From Aliivibrio_A sp016764915 (GTDB taxonomy: Bacteria; Pseudomonadota; Gammaproteobacteria; Enterobacterales; Vibrionaceae), in assembly GCA_965224595.1 (NCBI GenBank), contig OZ245058.1, positions 744,001 to 808,000 on the forward strand: a stretch of DNA of 64,000 bases. The letters run 5' to 3'. The notes beneath the pieces are model-generated. The model did no database searches, was not told the origin of the DNA, and saw only the letters and a list, made by a program, of their open reading frames with translations. The position numbers and the translations under genes are program-made. Positions within the stretch are counted from its first letter, which is position 1. The number at the start of each line of letters is the position of its first letter. Shown here piece by piece: positions 43,252 to 52,369 of the stretch.

Positions 43252-44619
43252 TTACTGATTGTTTTGTTGGTGATTGAGTTGGGGTTGGGTGACTTGATAA
43301 TCAAAAGCACTCAGCAGATAGGCAAGATTACTGTTGGCGATATTCAAATCGGTTAGTAATCTCCACCGTTCAAGTTGGAGAGATAATTCATCACTGGCAG
43401 CATTGATAACATCATTGAACTGAGCAGTGTTATTTTGATAACCACGCTCGACTGCTTTGGTGCGTAATTGGGCTTGAGTAAGTAAAGTAGATTCGTAACG
43501 TTCAATTCTCTGCTTAAGGTTGTTTTTATCCATCAACAGTGCATTTACTTTGGCGTTCATTTGAGAGAGCAAAAGCTCTTTATTCGATTTAGCCGCGACA
43601 ACTTGGTATTGAGCTGCGGCATGGTTACGATCTTGACGATTGTTAGTAAACAGTGGGATATCCATGGTGAGATAAGCACTTAATAAATCGGATGCTGGTG
43701 CTCCGCCCATGCCGTTGGCTTGACGGTAGCCATACATCACCTCAACACCAAATTGTGGCGCATAGGACTCTTCTGTGATGGCGACTTGAGTTTGATTAGT
43801 CATGATTTGAACATCGGCCATTTTGATCATGGGGTGAGACATCAGCAGAGCGTAAAACTCAGTTCCTATTGCATGCGAGAGTGTGCGATTCAGCTTTTCC
43901 CATTCCAATACCGGCGTAGCCGTTAATGTCGTTTGTTGCCTTAGCCAATTCGCACTTAACCACTCAGACAGTTGAGATAGGATGCGTTGTTGCATTTGTG
44001 AATTAGATTGAAGTTTTTCATCCAATCGACTGACTTGAAGTTGTGCGTTGAGTAAATCTTGGGCTTCACTTCTACCTATGGAGTAATTGGTTTGTACATA
44101 GCGTTCCATCTCTTCCATCAAGCGTTGATTTTCGATTAATACTCGTTGAGCTTGCTGTTGATAACCAAGTTCAAGCCACAGTTTGGTCATGGAATTTGCG
44201 ACGTCAAGCTCGCGGATACTCACTTGTAGAACCATACTCTCGGCTTGTTGTTCTGCTTTGTTTTGTTGTAAGTCTAAGGTTGAACCTCGACCAAATTCTT
44301 GCATCAGACCGATTGAAATATTGGTCATTGGGTCATCATCGAATGCAAAACTATCAACAGGTAAACCGCCAATCCCGAGTTTCAGTTTTGGGTCCATCAA
44401 CGTATTGCTGGCAATCGCCGTTTGCCTCATGGCTAAAGATTGAGCAAAATATTGCTGACGGTTTGCGTCATTGTCGAGAGCAAGTTCGATTAAGTGAGTC
44501 AACGAAGCCTGAGCCGCCGAATGACTCGCTGTAGATTGCTTTGATGCGAATGCAGGTGTGACATTGACAGCCATCAATGCAGCGACCGACACTGTGAATA
44601 TGTGTTTTGTTATTTTCAT
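43252..44619 (-). CDS. cusC: CusC/TolC-type outer-membrane channel
   Basis: 455 residues with a signal peptide ('VSVAALMAVNVTPAFASKQ') and two outer-membrane efflux repeats rich in coiled-coil helices. 'MDPKLKLGIGGLPVDSF' and 'SYAPQFGVEVMYGY' are typical strands. It forms the exit duct of the Cus complex. It is second in the operon, about 96 bases after the small Cys/Met-rich gene. Confidence 0.88.
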   Translation of the reverse strand: MKITKHIFTVSVAALMAVNVTPAFASKQSTASHSAAQASLTHLIELALDNDANRQQYFAQSLAMRQTAIASNTLMDPKLKLGIGGLPVDSFAFDDDPMTNISIGLMQEFGRGSTLDLQQNKAEQQAESMVLQVSIRELDVANSMTKLWLELGYQQQAQRVLIENQRLMEEMERYVQTNYSIGRSEAQDLLNAQLQVSRLDEKLQSNSQMQQRILSQLSEWLSANWLRQQTTLTATPVLEWEKLNRTLSHAIGTEFYALLMSHPMIKMADVQIMTNQTQVAITEESYAPQFGVEVMYGYRQANGMGGAPASDLLSAYLTMDIPLFTNNRQDRNHAAAQYQVVAAKSNKELLLSQMNAKVNALLMDKNNLKQRIERYESTLLTQAQLRTKAVERGYQNNTAQFNDVINAASDELSLQLERWRLLTDLNIANSNLAYLLSAFDYQVTQPQLNHQQNNQ

Positions 44620-44715
44620 TGTGAAATTCCATTACATAGAGTCCAGATTTCTCTAGATTGACAATGAACCTCCACGCACGCTGGCGTGTAAGCTTCAGTT
44701 CGTTATTGAATGGAT

Positions 44716-45096
44716 TTATGCAATGGGAGGTCGGTAGAGGGATCTTGCCTGATAGCGAATATCATAGACAGAGTCGTACGAGATTTCTGAACGTTGAATG
44801 GTCGGTGTAATGTGAAGTGGGCTGGCCCAGATAATAGCGGTAGCGACAGTGCAAGATGCCGTGCTGCAGTTTGCCATCGAGTCTGAATCCATACCACAGT
44901 CACTCATGGAGCCCTGACTCGAGTGGGGTAAGCTACTGGCATCGGTAGGTGAGGCACAGAAATTGGTAGACATTGAATGACTTTGATCAAGCATTTTGAA
45001 CGTCATTAGGGGGGTGCTAAAGGCAAGGTTAGACATCAGCATAACGAAGATGCTGAATGTGGTTAACCAAATTGTGCGGATTGGTGAAATACGCAT
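44716..45096 (-). CDS. Small Cys/Met/His-rich secreted protein leading the cus operon
   Basis: 126 residues with a signal-like helix ('TIWLTTFSIFVMLMSNLAFS') and a middle rich in metal ligands: 'SMSTNFCASPTDASSLPHSS', 'MSDCGMDSDSMANCSTASC'. The last residues are 'YRPPIA', like other short proteins in copper operons. It is the first gene after the CueR-type promoter, 29 bases from its -10. It may bind copper, or may be a CopL-like accessory; no exact family is certain. Confidence 0.65.
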   Translation of the reverse strand: MRISPIRTIWLTTFSIFVMLMSNLAFSTPLMTFKMLDQSHSMSTNFCASPTDASSLPHSSQGSMSDCGMDSDSMANCSTASCTVATAIIWASPLHITPTIQRSEISYDSVYDIRYQARSLYRPPIA

Positions 45097-45124
45097 ATTG
45101 TGCCTTTAGGAAAAATTCATCGAG

Positions 45125-45155
45125 ATAATAAAGCTTTACCCTAGGGGAAGGTCAA
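45125..45155 (-). promoter_or_regulatory. CueR-type (MerR family) promoter of the cus operon
   Basis: On the minus strand, TTGACC (-35, 45155-45150) and TATTAT (-10, 45130-45125) are 19 bases apart, longer than the usual 17. The spacer carries an imperfect dyad, CCTTCCCCTAGGGTAAAG. The long spacer plus dyad is the hallmark of MerR-type activation, here by a CueR-like Cu(I) sensor. No cueR is in the window. Confidence 0.8.
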
Positions 45156-45158
45156 TAA

Positions 45159-45674
45159 TTATATCTGCTCAATCGTTACTAATGGTACACGAGTGGAAAC
45201 GGCGTTCAGCGCGATGTTATGAATCATCTCATCAACCGTGGTACAGCAATCCATGAGTATTGAGACCGAGTATTTTTCAGCGGCTTTTGATAGAGCGGTA
45301 TGTGTCACGCAGTTTTGAGTCATCATGCCACATAACATCAGCTCTTCGATGCCTTGTTTATTTAATGTCTCTTCTAAATGGGTTTGTTCAAAACTGTCTG
45401 CGTAAGTTTTGATTATAATTTCTGCGTTTGGTGCCGCAGCTTTGATTTCCGCGTGTATCTTTACGCCTTCGCTCGCTTGATTAAAAAATGGAGCGATACC
45501 TTTTTCAGGATCGGCTTCATGTTTAATCAGTATCACCAACATGTTTTGTTCGTTCGCTTTTTTTATTGCCGTTTTGATGTTGCTTAATGTCTGCTCAGTA
45601 TTCCATAGTGGGAATTTACCCTGAGGGAAATAGTCGTTTTGTAGGTCAATAATTAGCAGTGCTTTTTTGCTCAT
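45159..45674 (-). CDS. Isochorismatase-family cysteine hydrolase
   Basis: 171 residues. The triad is the Asp in 'LLIIDLQNDYF', the Lys in 'IIKTYADSFEQT' and the Cys in 'CGMMTQNCVTHTAL'. These enzymes cleave amides or vinyl ethers (nicotinamidase, isochorismatase and others). It is divergent from a GlxA-type regulator, which probably controls it. The substrate is unknown. Confidence 0.88.
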   Translation of the reverse strand: MSKKALLIIDLQNDYFPQGKFPLWNTEQTLSNIKTAIKKANEQNMLVILIKHEADPEKGIAPFFNQASEGVKIHAEIKAAAPNAEIIIKTYADSFEQTHLEETLNKQGIEELMLCGMMTQNCVTHTALSKAAEKYSVSILMDCCTTVDEMIHNIALNAVSTRVPLVTIEQI

Positions 45675-45794
45675 TGTTCTTCTCCGGATGTGTATATTGG
45701 TTTTAGTAGGAGAATAATAATAGATTTACCACTGTTACATTAGAGTCTAAAATGACATAAACAATGTCAAAAACGACACATTAAGGGAAGGGTA

Positions 45795-46715
45795 ATGAAA
45801 CAGGTTTTAATTGGTATTTGTCACTACCCCAATGCATTGAAATCGTCTATTTACGGATTAGAGGAGATGTTCTTAATGGCGAATAATCTCTGTATTTCTG
45901 AAGGTATAGAGGTTGAGTTCGAGCCCATCGTTTTTGAAGATACGGCATCAGTGTCACAACAGTTGACGGTAATTATATTGCCGCCAAGCTTGCATCATCG
46001 TGATTATATTAACCCGGATATGGCACTTATTGATTGGCTAAGAACGCAACATCGACAAGGTGCGGTTCTTGCGTCGGCCTGTGCTGGCGCTTTTATTTTG
46101 GCAGCAACAAAACTGGTCGAAACCAGAGCGGTGACCACACATTGGGGCTTATCAGAAAAATTTCGCGCACATTTTTCTCACATTACACTCAACAGCAATG
46201 ACATTCTCATTGATCATGGTGATGTAATTACAGCAGGTGGCATGATGTCTTGGCTTGATCTTGGTTTTGAGCTGGTGGCTAAATATTCCTCGGCAAATGT
46301 GATGCGAAGATTGGGCAAGCAACTGGTTGTTGATACGGCGCCAAGAGAGCAGCGTTTTTATCAACAATTCAATCCTTCATTTTTGCACGGTGATCAACCT
46401 ATCGCCTCTATCCAGCAAGCAATGAACGTAAACTATTCGCAATCGTTATCCATTCACTGTTTAGCGGTACAAGCAAACTTCACAGAGCGCACCATGCAAC
46501 GTCGTTTTCTTAAAGCAACAGGTTACAATCCGAATCGTTACTTACAACGCTTACGCATCCAAAAAGCCTGTGATTTTCTTGAAAGTACGCAACACTCTTT
46601 TGAGAGCATTGCTAATAAAGTGGGTTATGAAGACATTAGCGCATGTCGAAAAACATTCATTAAAATTATGGGGCTTACTCCAAGAGAGTTCCAAATGCGT
46701 TTTAGGCGGAATTAA
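45795..46715 (+). CDS. GlxA-type regulator: DJ-1/PfpI domain plus AraC DNA-binding domain
   Basis: 306 residues. The N-terminal domain (about 1-185) has the class I amidotransferase-like elbow 'ASACAGAFILAA', and the C-terminal domain (215-306) the two AraC helix-turn-helix units ('RTMQRRFLKATGYNPNRYLQ', 'FESIANKVGYEDISACRKTF'). Such regulators respond to small molecules. It is divergent from the cysteine hydrolase by 120 bases, so that gene is its likely target. Confidence 0.88.
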   Translation: MKQVLIGICHYPNALKSSIYGLEEMFLMANNLCISEGIEVEFEPIVFEDTASVSQQLTVIILPPSLHHRDYINPDMALIDWLRTQHRQGAVLASACAGAFILAATKLVETRAVTTHWGLSEKFRAHFSHITLNSNDILIDHGDVITAGGMMSWLDLGFELVAKYSSANVMRRLGKQLVVDTAPREQRFYQQFNPSFLHGDQPIASIQQAMNVNYSQSLSIHCLAVQANFTERTMQRRFLKATGYNPNRYLQRLRIQKACDFLESTQHSFESIANKVGYEDISACRKTFIKIMGLTPREFQMRFRRN

Positions 46716-46776
46716 AACGACAGAGAAAGCATGTTAGATTACATCTTACTGTAGGATAAAAAGACAAGAGGGCTAA

Positions 46777-47190
46777 ATGGAGATTAGAACCATCGGGTGG
46801 GAGGAAGCCCTACCGATTAGGCATGAGGTTTTGTGGCCAACTAAACCGATGTTATTTTGCAAAGTCGACGGCGATGAAACCGCCAAACATTATGGGATCT
46901 ATCTTAATGAGCAGCTTGTTTGTGTTGCATCTGTCTATATGAAGGGGCGTGTGGCGAGGCTGAGAAAATTTGCCACTTTGCTTGAGTTCCAAGGGTGTAG
47001 AATAGGTTCGGCGCTGATTACACACATTGTAACAGAGCTTAAACAGGACGGTGCACATTCATTTTGGTGCGACGCACGCACCACAGCGACAGGTTTTTAT
47101 ACTCAATTTGGTATGGAAAAGCAGAGCGATGAATTTAATAAATCGGACGTTTTATACATCAAGATGGAAGTCAGCCTTAGTTGTATTTAA
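46777..47190 (+). CDS. GNAT-family N-acetyltransferase
   Basis: 137 residues. The acetyl-CoA loop is 'KFATLLEFQGCRIGSALITH' (about 67-86), near the R/QxxGxG/A pattern, followed by 'FYTQFGMEKQSDEF'. The acceptor is not known. It starts 61 bases after the GlxA-type gene and may be read with it. Confidence 0.82.
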   Translation: MEIRTIGWEEALPIRHEVLWPTKPMLFCKVDGDETAKHYGIYLNEQLVCVASVYMKGRVARLRKFATLLEFQGCRIGSALITHIVTELKQDGAHSFWCDARTTATGFYTQFGMEKQSDEFNKSDVLYIKMEVSLSCI

Positions 47191-47273
47191 TTGATGATAT
47201 GACCTCTTTATATTACAGATACCTCCTATAGTTAGAGAGTACTGATAATATAGTAAAGAGAGGTTATGTAACT

Positions 47274-47564
47274 ATGGGTATTCTCGTACATTTAGAAGCC
47301 AATGCTAAACCAGAGTGTGTGTCAGAAATGAGTGAATCATTAGCCACGTTATTTCCAGAAACAAGAGTCTATGATGGCTGTATTGATATTACTGCTTATC
47401 TCAATGATGATGGTCATACTTTTATTTTTACAGAACATTGGGAAACAAAAGAGCAGTATGAAAAATACCTCGCTTGGCGACAAGAAACGGGTGTTTTAGA
47501 TAAATTGGTTTCGCTTCTTCAAGAGCCGCCGACAATAAGGTACTTTGAAGCTGTCAAAGCGTAA
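47274..47564 (+). CDS. ABM-domain (antibiotic biosynthesis monooxygenase-like) protein
   Basis: 96 residues of the dimeric alpha/beta-barrel family: 'VHLEANAKPECVSEMSESLA', 'RVYDGCIDITAYLNDD' and 'FIFTEHWETKEQYEKYLAWR'. Members are quinone monooxygenases, haem-degrading enzymes or regulators. The EHW..KE..YE pattern is shared by quinol-type members. No cofactor residue is evident. It ends 16 bases before a convergent gene. Confidence 0.82.
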   Translation: MGILVHLEANAKPECVSEMSESLATLFPETRVYDGCIDITAYLNDDGHTFIFTEHWETKEQYEKYLAWRQETGVLDKLVSLLQEPPTIRYFEAVKA

Positions 47565-47580
47565 TGGATAAAAGCAGGCG

Positions 47581-48144
47581 TTATGCAGTCACCTGCTCAA
47601 TATACTCTGTACTGATGTCTTGGTTGATATAGGCCATACCGAGTTTATTTAAAAACGCCATGCGGTCAGCATTTTTTAGATCAATATCTGGCGTGTCTAG
47701 ATCATTGCTTTGGTATATTTTGGCTAAATTCGCCATGAATCTCTCGCCACTCTCCATGAGTAACAAACTCATAGCGCCTACATCTGGTTTTACTTTTTCT
47801 CGTTGTAGCAACGGTAAGTTTACGGCGATGACAATCGGTTCTTCATCACCTTCAAAGCGAACATAGCGTTTATGCACAGTTTGGCTAGCCCAATAGTAAG
47901 CGAGCTCTTTGCTTTGAGTGAGAAAAACAGGCTCAACCGATTCAGTATAGTGATTACCAATGGTGCTCATGGTGTTTTTAGCCGCTTGGTTTATGGCTAT
48001 ATCTCCTGAGCGGTTCAACCCTTGCTCTTGAATAAAGGGTAACAAAGCAGAAGAGGTGCCGTGATACCACACGCCGTTGGTCGTAAAACCGTCAGTAGAG
48101 AGTAGTTCTTTTGCGTCTTGTAGGTGCTGGGGAGTCTGGCTCAT
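47581..48144 (-). CDS. Unknown protein with possible ADP-ribosyltransferase-like fold
   Basis: 187 residues from the ATG at 48144 with GAGG upstream. The segment 'VWYHGTSSALLPFIQEQGLN' is like the first strand and helix of ADP-ribosyltransferase-fold enzymes (YHGT..., ...I...GL), and 'PVFLTQSKELAYYWASQTV' resembles their second motif. A third, catalytic Glu cannot be placed surely. It lies 84 bases downstream of aceA on the same strand, separated by a hairpin. I cannot tell whether it modifies a protein, RNA or nothing. The call is a pattern reading only. Confidence 0.5.
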   Translation of the reverse strand: MSQTPQHLQDAKELLSTDGFTTNGVWYHGTSSALLPFIQEQGLNRSGDIAINQAAKNTMSTIGNHYTESVEPVFLTQSKELAYYWASQTVHKRYVRFEGDEEPIVIAVNLPLLQREKVKPDVGAMSLLLMESGERFMANLAKIYQSNDLDTPDIDLKNADRMAFLNKLGMAYINQDISTEYIEQVTA

Positions 48145-48184
48145 ATGCGCCTCATAAAAATGATGATAAAAATGAATAGAGTGT

Positions 48185-48210
48185 AGAAGGCGGCACGCTT
48201 TCCGCCTTCT
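48185..48210 (-). terminator. Terminator-like hairpin after aceA
   Basis: AGAAGGCGG (48185-48193) pairs with CCGCCTTCT (48202-48210) over an 8-base loop, 18 bases past the aceA stop. No T-run follows in the minus direction, so it may be a partial terminator allowing reading into the next gene. Confidence 0.5.
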
Positions 48211-48228
48211 TTCAGCCATTGAACACGA

Positions 48229-49827
48229 TTAACCGAATTGGTTTGACGTGTTTAACGCTCCTCCTGCTTTTAATGCATTTTCACCCGCAAAGTACTCTTT
48301 GTGATCATCACCCATATCAGAACCTGACATGTTTTGGTGTTTTACGCAGGCGATGCCTTGGCGGATCTCTTTACGTTGAACGCCTTCCACATAACCGAGC
48401 ATGCCAGCTTCACCGAAGTACTCTTTGGCCAGGTTGTCAGTCGACAACGCAGCGGTGTGGTAGGTAGGCAGAGTGATCAAGTGGTGGAAAATGCCAGCCT
48501 CGCGTGAAGAATCAGCTTGGAAAGTACGGATTTTATCATCAGCTCGAGTCGACAACTCTGTTTCATCATACTCAGCGCTCATTAAATCTGCTCGGTCGTA
48601 TGATGATACATCTTCCCCAGCTTCAGCCATGGTATCAAACATCTGCTGGCGGAAATTGAGTGTCCAGTTAAACGATGGAGAGTTGTTGTAGACCAGTTTT
48701 GCATTGGGGTGTACGGCACGAACCTCATCCATCATCTCTTTGATTTGACCAATGTGCGGTTTCTCGGTTTCAATCCACAATAGATCAGCACCAGCATTGA
48801 TCGCTTCAATACAATCAAAGACACAACGCGCTTCCCCTGTACCTTGGCGAAATTGATACAGACCAGACGGAAGACGTTTAGGACGTACTAACTTACCGTC
48901 GCGGTTGAAGCAGACATCCCCTTCGGCCATTGCAGTGACGTCAATCTCTTCCACATCAAGGAAAGAGTTGTACACATCACCTTGATCGCCCGTTTCTTTC
49001 ACGACGGCAATCTCTTTGGTCAAGCCCGCACCTTGTGAATCGGTACGAGCCACGATGACACCGTTATCAATGCCAAGTTCTAAAAAGGCATAACGTAAAG
49101 CGCGAAGTTTGGCGTGAAAATCAGCATGAGGAACGGTTACCTTGCCATCTTGGTGGCCACACTGTTTCTCATCGGCCACTTGGTTTTCAATCTGCAAGCA
49201 ACATGCTCCCGCTTCAATCATCTGCTTGGCCATTAAATAGGTTGCTTCCGCATTTCCAAAACCCGCATCGATATCAGCAACAATAGGCACTACGTGGGTT
49301 ACGTGGTTATCAATTTGATCTTGAATTGAGATTTGTGCGTTGAAATTATTGGTTTCACGCGCTTCATCTAAAGCGCGGAAAAGGCCACCTAACTCACGCG
49401 CATCGGCTTGGCGCAAGAAGGTATAGAGCTCTTCAACTAGGCCAGCGACACTGGTCTTTTCGTGCATCGATTGGTCAGGCAGTGGACCAAAATCAGAACG
49501 TAGAGCAGCAACCATCCAACCCGAAAGGTAGAGGTAACGTCGATCGGTCTGGCCGTTGAAGTGCTTTTTAACAGAAATCATTTTTTGTTGGCCGATAAAT
49601 CCGTGCCAGCAACCTAAAGATTGGGTGTACTGAGAGCTGTCTGCATCGTATGCAGCCATATCAGCACGCATGATATCCGCCGTGTATTTGGCAATATCAA
49701 GGCCAGTCTTAAACTTATTCTGTGCACGCATTCGAGCAGCTGATTCTGGGTTTATTGCATCCCAAGGAGTACCTGCATTGCGCTTTGCTACTCCAATCGT
49801 TTCGATGTCTTGTGAGATATTTGACAT
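48229..49827 (-). CDS. aceA: Isocitrate lyase, long form
   Basis: 532 residues, the long proteobacterial form (E. coli has 434). 'VPIVADIDAGFGNAEATYLM' and the active-site loop 'DEKQCGHQDGKVTVPHADF' (KxCGH signature) are present. It splits isocitrate to succinate and glyoxylate in the glyoxylate shunt, for growth on acetate or fatty acids. It is divergent from glcB over a palindrome-rich spacer of 288 bases. Confidence 0.95.
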   Translation of the reverse strand: MSNISQDIETIGVAKRNAGTPWDAINPESAARMRAQNKFKTGLDIAKYTADIMRADMAAYDADSSQYTQSLGCWHGFIGQQKMISVKKHFNGQTDRRYLYLSGWMVAALRSDFGPLPDQSMHEKTSVAGLVEELYTFLRQADARELGGLFRALDEARETNNFNAQISIQDQIDNHVTHVVPIVADIDAGFGNAEATYLMAKQMIEAGACCLQIENQVADEKQCGHQDGKVTVPHADFHAKLRALRYAFLELGIDNGVIVARTDSQGAGLTKEIAVVKETGDQGDVYNSFLDVEEIDVTAMAEGDVCFNRDGKLVRPKRLPSGLYQFRQGTGEARCVFDCIEAINAGADLLWIETEKPHIGQIKEMMDEVRAVHPNAKLVYNNSPSFNWTLNFRQQMFDTMAEAGEDVSSYDRADLMSAEYDETELSTRADDKIRTFQADSSREAGIFHHLITLPTYHTAALSTDNLAKEYFGEAGMLGYVEGVQRKEIRQGIACVKHQNMSGSDMGDDHKEYFAGENALKAGGALNTSNQFG

Positions 49828-49926
49828 TGCTCTTCCTTAATTTACAGATTAAAAGTTGGCTCAAAGTCGGCCGGTTGCTAAATCTAAATCGTGAATCCAG
49901 TCTAAACGTCACCACCACTATTTTTA

Positions 49927-50049
49927 TAATTTATAGTTTTTATGTTCGTTATATATTTGATGAATATTGTTAGGGTCATGATCTGTTTAGGTGATCACAA
50001 AGTTATCAATATTGATTGTTTAGATAGTGATTATAAAAACTATAAATTA
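49927..50049. repeat. Pair of 17-bp inverted repeats between aceA and glcB
   Basis: TAATTTATAGTTTTTAT (49927-49943) and ATAAAAACTATAAATTA (50033-50049) are exact reverse complements with 89 bases between them, one on each side of the divergent promoter region. They suit a repressor bound at two operators with DNA looping. The regulator is not in the window. Confidence 0.6.
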
Positions 50050-50061
50050 GATTAATTTTCG

Positions 50062-50079
50062 TTAACTCTATAGAGTTAA
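50062..50079. promoter_or_regulatory. 18-bp perfect palindrome before glcB
   Basis: TTAACTCTATAGAGTTAA lies 36 bases before the glcB ATG, where it would cover the promoter or start point. It differs from the nearby 17-bp repeats, so a second regulator or an overlapping site is possible. Confidence 0.55.
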
Positions 50080-50115
50080 TAGATATTGTAATTAGTCGCA
50101 CTTTAGAGAGAACCT

Positions 50116-52281
50116 ATGAGCCTTCGTATTCAACAGGGTAGCTTGCACATCGATAGCACCCTCTACGCATTAGTTAACGATCAAATCATTCCTGGCACTG
50201 GCATTCAGGCCGATGACTTTTGGTTATCATTTGAAAAAATTCTTAACGACCTTGCGCCTAAAAACAGAGCACTGCTTGTTAAGCGTGAACGGCTGCAAAA
50301 GCAAATTGATGTTTGGCATAAAGAACGCATTGGTCAAACACTGAATCCTGTTGAATACAAAACCTTCTTGCAAGATATTGGTTATTTGGTTGTTGAGGGG
50401 GAAGACTTTCAAGTAACAACCGCCAGCGTTGAGCCAGAAATTGCGACTCAAGCTGGACCTCAGTTAGTGGTTCCAATCATGAACGCTCGCTTTGCTCTTA
50501 ATGCTGCCAACGCACGTTGGGGTAGTTTGTATGATGCGTTGTATGGTACGGATGTGATCAGCGAAGAGAGTGGCGCAGAGAAGGGAAGCCGTTTTAACCC
50601 AATACGCGGGACGAAAGTGATCGCTTATGGACGAGAGCTTCTGGATAACAGCGCGCCACTTAGCGGTGCTTCACATAAAGAGGTGACTCACTACTCTGTT
50701 GATAACGGGTTAAAAGCACGTTTAAGCAGTGGTGAGCACGTCAAGTTAAGCGACAGCTCTCAACTGATTGGCTATCAAGGTGACAGCTCGGATCCAACGG
50801 CCATATTGCTTAAACACAATAGCTTGCATATTGAGATCCAAATCGATCCAACCACGGTTGTTGGCAAGTTAGATACCGCAGGCGTAAAAGATATATTGGT
50901 TGAGTCGGCGTTAACCACCATTATGGATTGTGAAGATTCAGTGGCGGCTGTTGATGGAGAAGACAAAGCGCTTGCCTATAGAAACTGGCTAGGATTAATG
51001 AAAGGGGACTTGCAAGAGTCTCTACAGAAAAATGGCAAGACGTTGGTTCGTCGTTTGAATGATGATCGCGTATATATCAGTGAAGATGGCAGTGAAGTAA
51101 CGCTAAAAGGCCGCAGTATGCTGTTTATTCGCAACGTGGGTCACTTGATGACCAATCCTGCGATTTTGGACAACGAGGGTAACGAAGTTCCTGAAGGTAT
51201 TATGGATGGTATGATCACCTCGCTGATCGCCATGCATGACTTAAACGGTAACAGTCGTTTTCAGAACTCAACGGCCAACAGCATCAATATCGTAAAACCT
51301 AAAATGCACGGCCCAGAAGAGGTGGCTTTTACCACTGAGTTATTTGGCCGTATTGAGCAAGCGTTAGGGCTTGACCACAACACCATCAAAGTCGGCATCA
51401 TGGATGAAGAGCGTCGAACTTCTGTTAATTTGAAAGAGTGTATTCGAGCAGCAAAAGAGCGCGTTGTTTTCATCAATACCGGTTTCTTAGATCGTACCGG
51501 AGATGAGATTCACACCAGTATGGAAGCGGGTCCGTTTGCTCCTAAAACGCAGCTGAAAACCATGACTTGGATTGGAGCTTACGAAGATCAAAACGTGGAC
51601 TTGGGACTCGCGTGCGGGCTACAAGGTAAAGCGCAAATTGGCAAAGGGATGTGGCCTGAACCTGATAACATGGCCAAAATGATGGCGGCAAAAATTGCTC
51701 ATCCACAAGCGGGTGCAAATACGGCTTGGGTGCCTTCACCTACCGCAGCTACTCTGCATGCTCTGCATTACCATCAGGTGAGTGTACCTAGCCGTCAAGA
51801 GGAACTGAGCAATCGCATTCAAGCAAACGTGGATGACATTCTCACTATTCCACTGCTGGGCGATCAAATACTGACGGCAGATGATATTCAAAGAGAGCTG
51901 GATAACAATACCCAAGGTATTTTGGGTTATGTGGTTCGCTGGATAGATCAAGGTGTCGGTTGTTCGAAAGTACCAGATATTAATAATGTTGGCTTAATGG
52001 AAGATCGTGCCACACTACGTATCTCAAGCCAGCACATCGCCAACTGGTTACGTCACAACATCTGTACTAAAGAGCAAGTGATGGAGACCATGCAGCGTAT
52101 GGCAGCAGTGGTTGATGAACAAAACTCTGCTGACGACAGTTATCGCAATATGGCACCGAACTTTGAGAGTAGCGTTGCTTTTGCTGCAGCTTCTGAGCTG
52201 GTTTTTGCGGGTTGTGAGCAACCAAGTGGTTATACAGAGCCTGTTTTACATGCGATGCGATTGAAGCTTAAAGCGCAGTAA
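50116..52281 (+). CDS. glcB: Malate synthase G
   Basis: 721 residues, G isoform. Family patterns are 'NARFALNAANARWGSLYDAL', 'TTIMDCEDSVAAVDGEDKAL', 'GIMDEERRTSVNLKECI' and 'NTGFLDRTGDEIHTSMEAGP'. It condenses glyoxylate and acetyl-CoA to malate, the second step of the shunt begun by AceA. A GAGAG site precedes the ATG. A strong terminator follows. Confidence 0.96.
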   Translation: MSLRIQQGSLHIDSTLYALVNDQIIPGTGIQADDFWLSFEKILNDLAPKNRALLVKRERLQKQIDVWHKERIGQTLNPVEYKTFLQDIGYLVVEGEDFQVTTASVEPEIATQAGPQLVVPIMNARFALNAANARWGSLYDALYGTDVISEESGAEKGSRFNPIRGTKVIAYGRELLDNSAPLSGASHKEVTHYSVDNGLKARLSSGEHVKLSDSSQLIGYQGDSSDPTAILLKHNSLHIEIQIDPTTVVGKLDTAGVKDILVESALTTIMDCEDSVAAVDGEDKALAYRNWLGLMKGDLQESLQKNGKTLVRRLNDDRVYISEDGSEVTLKGRSMLFIRNVGHLMTNPAILDNEGNEVPEGIMDGMITSLIAMHDLNGNSRFQNSTANSINIVKPKMHGPEEVAFTTELFGRIEQALGLDHNTIKVGIMDEERRTSVNLKECIRAAKERVVFINTGFLDRTGDEIHTSMEAGPFAPKTQLKTMTWIGAYEDQNVDLGLACGLQGKAQIGKGMWPEPDNMAKMMAAKIAHPQAGANTAWVPSPTAATLHALHYHQVSVPSRQEELSNRIQANVDDILTIPLLGDQILTADDIQRELDNNTQGILGYVVRWIDQGVGCSKVPDINNVGLMEDRATLRISSQHIANWLRHNICTKEQVMETMQRMAAVVDEQNSADDSYRNMAPNFESSVAFAAASELVFAGCEQPSGYTEPVLHAMRLKLKAQ

Positions 52282-52312
52282 ATAGGTCATGTAGGAATCA
52301 ATTATATTTTTG

Positions 52313-52354
52313 AAAACGCCCCATTTGTTGTACTTCAATCAATGGGGCGTTTTT
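52313..52354. terminator. Bidirectional terminator between glcB and the chemoreceptor gene
   Basis: AAAACGCCCCATT (52313-52325) pairs perfectly with AATGGGGCGTTTT (52341-52353) over a 15-base loop. A-tracts on the left and T-tracts on the right let it stop both convergent genes. Confidence 0.92.
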
Positions 52355-52369
52355 ATATATTGGCCGCTA

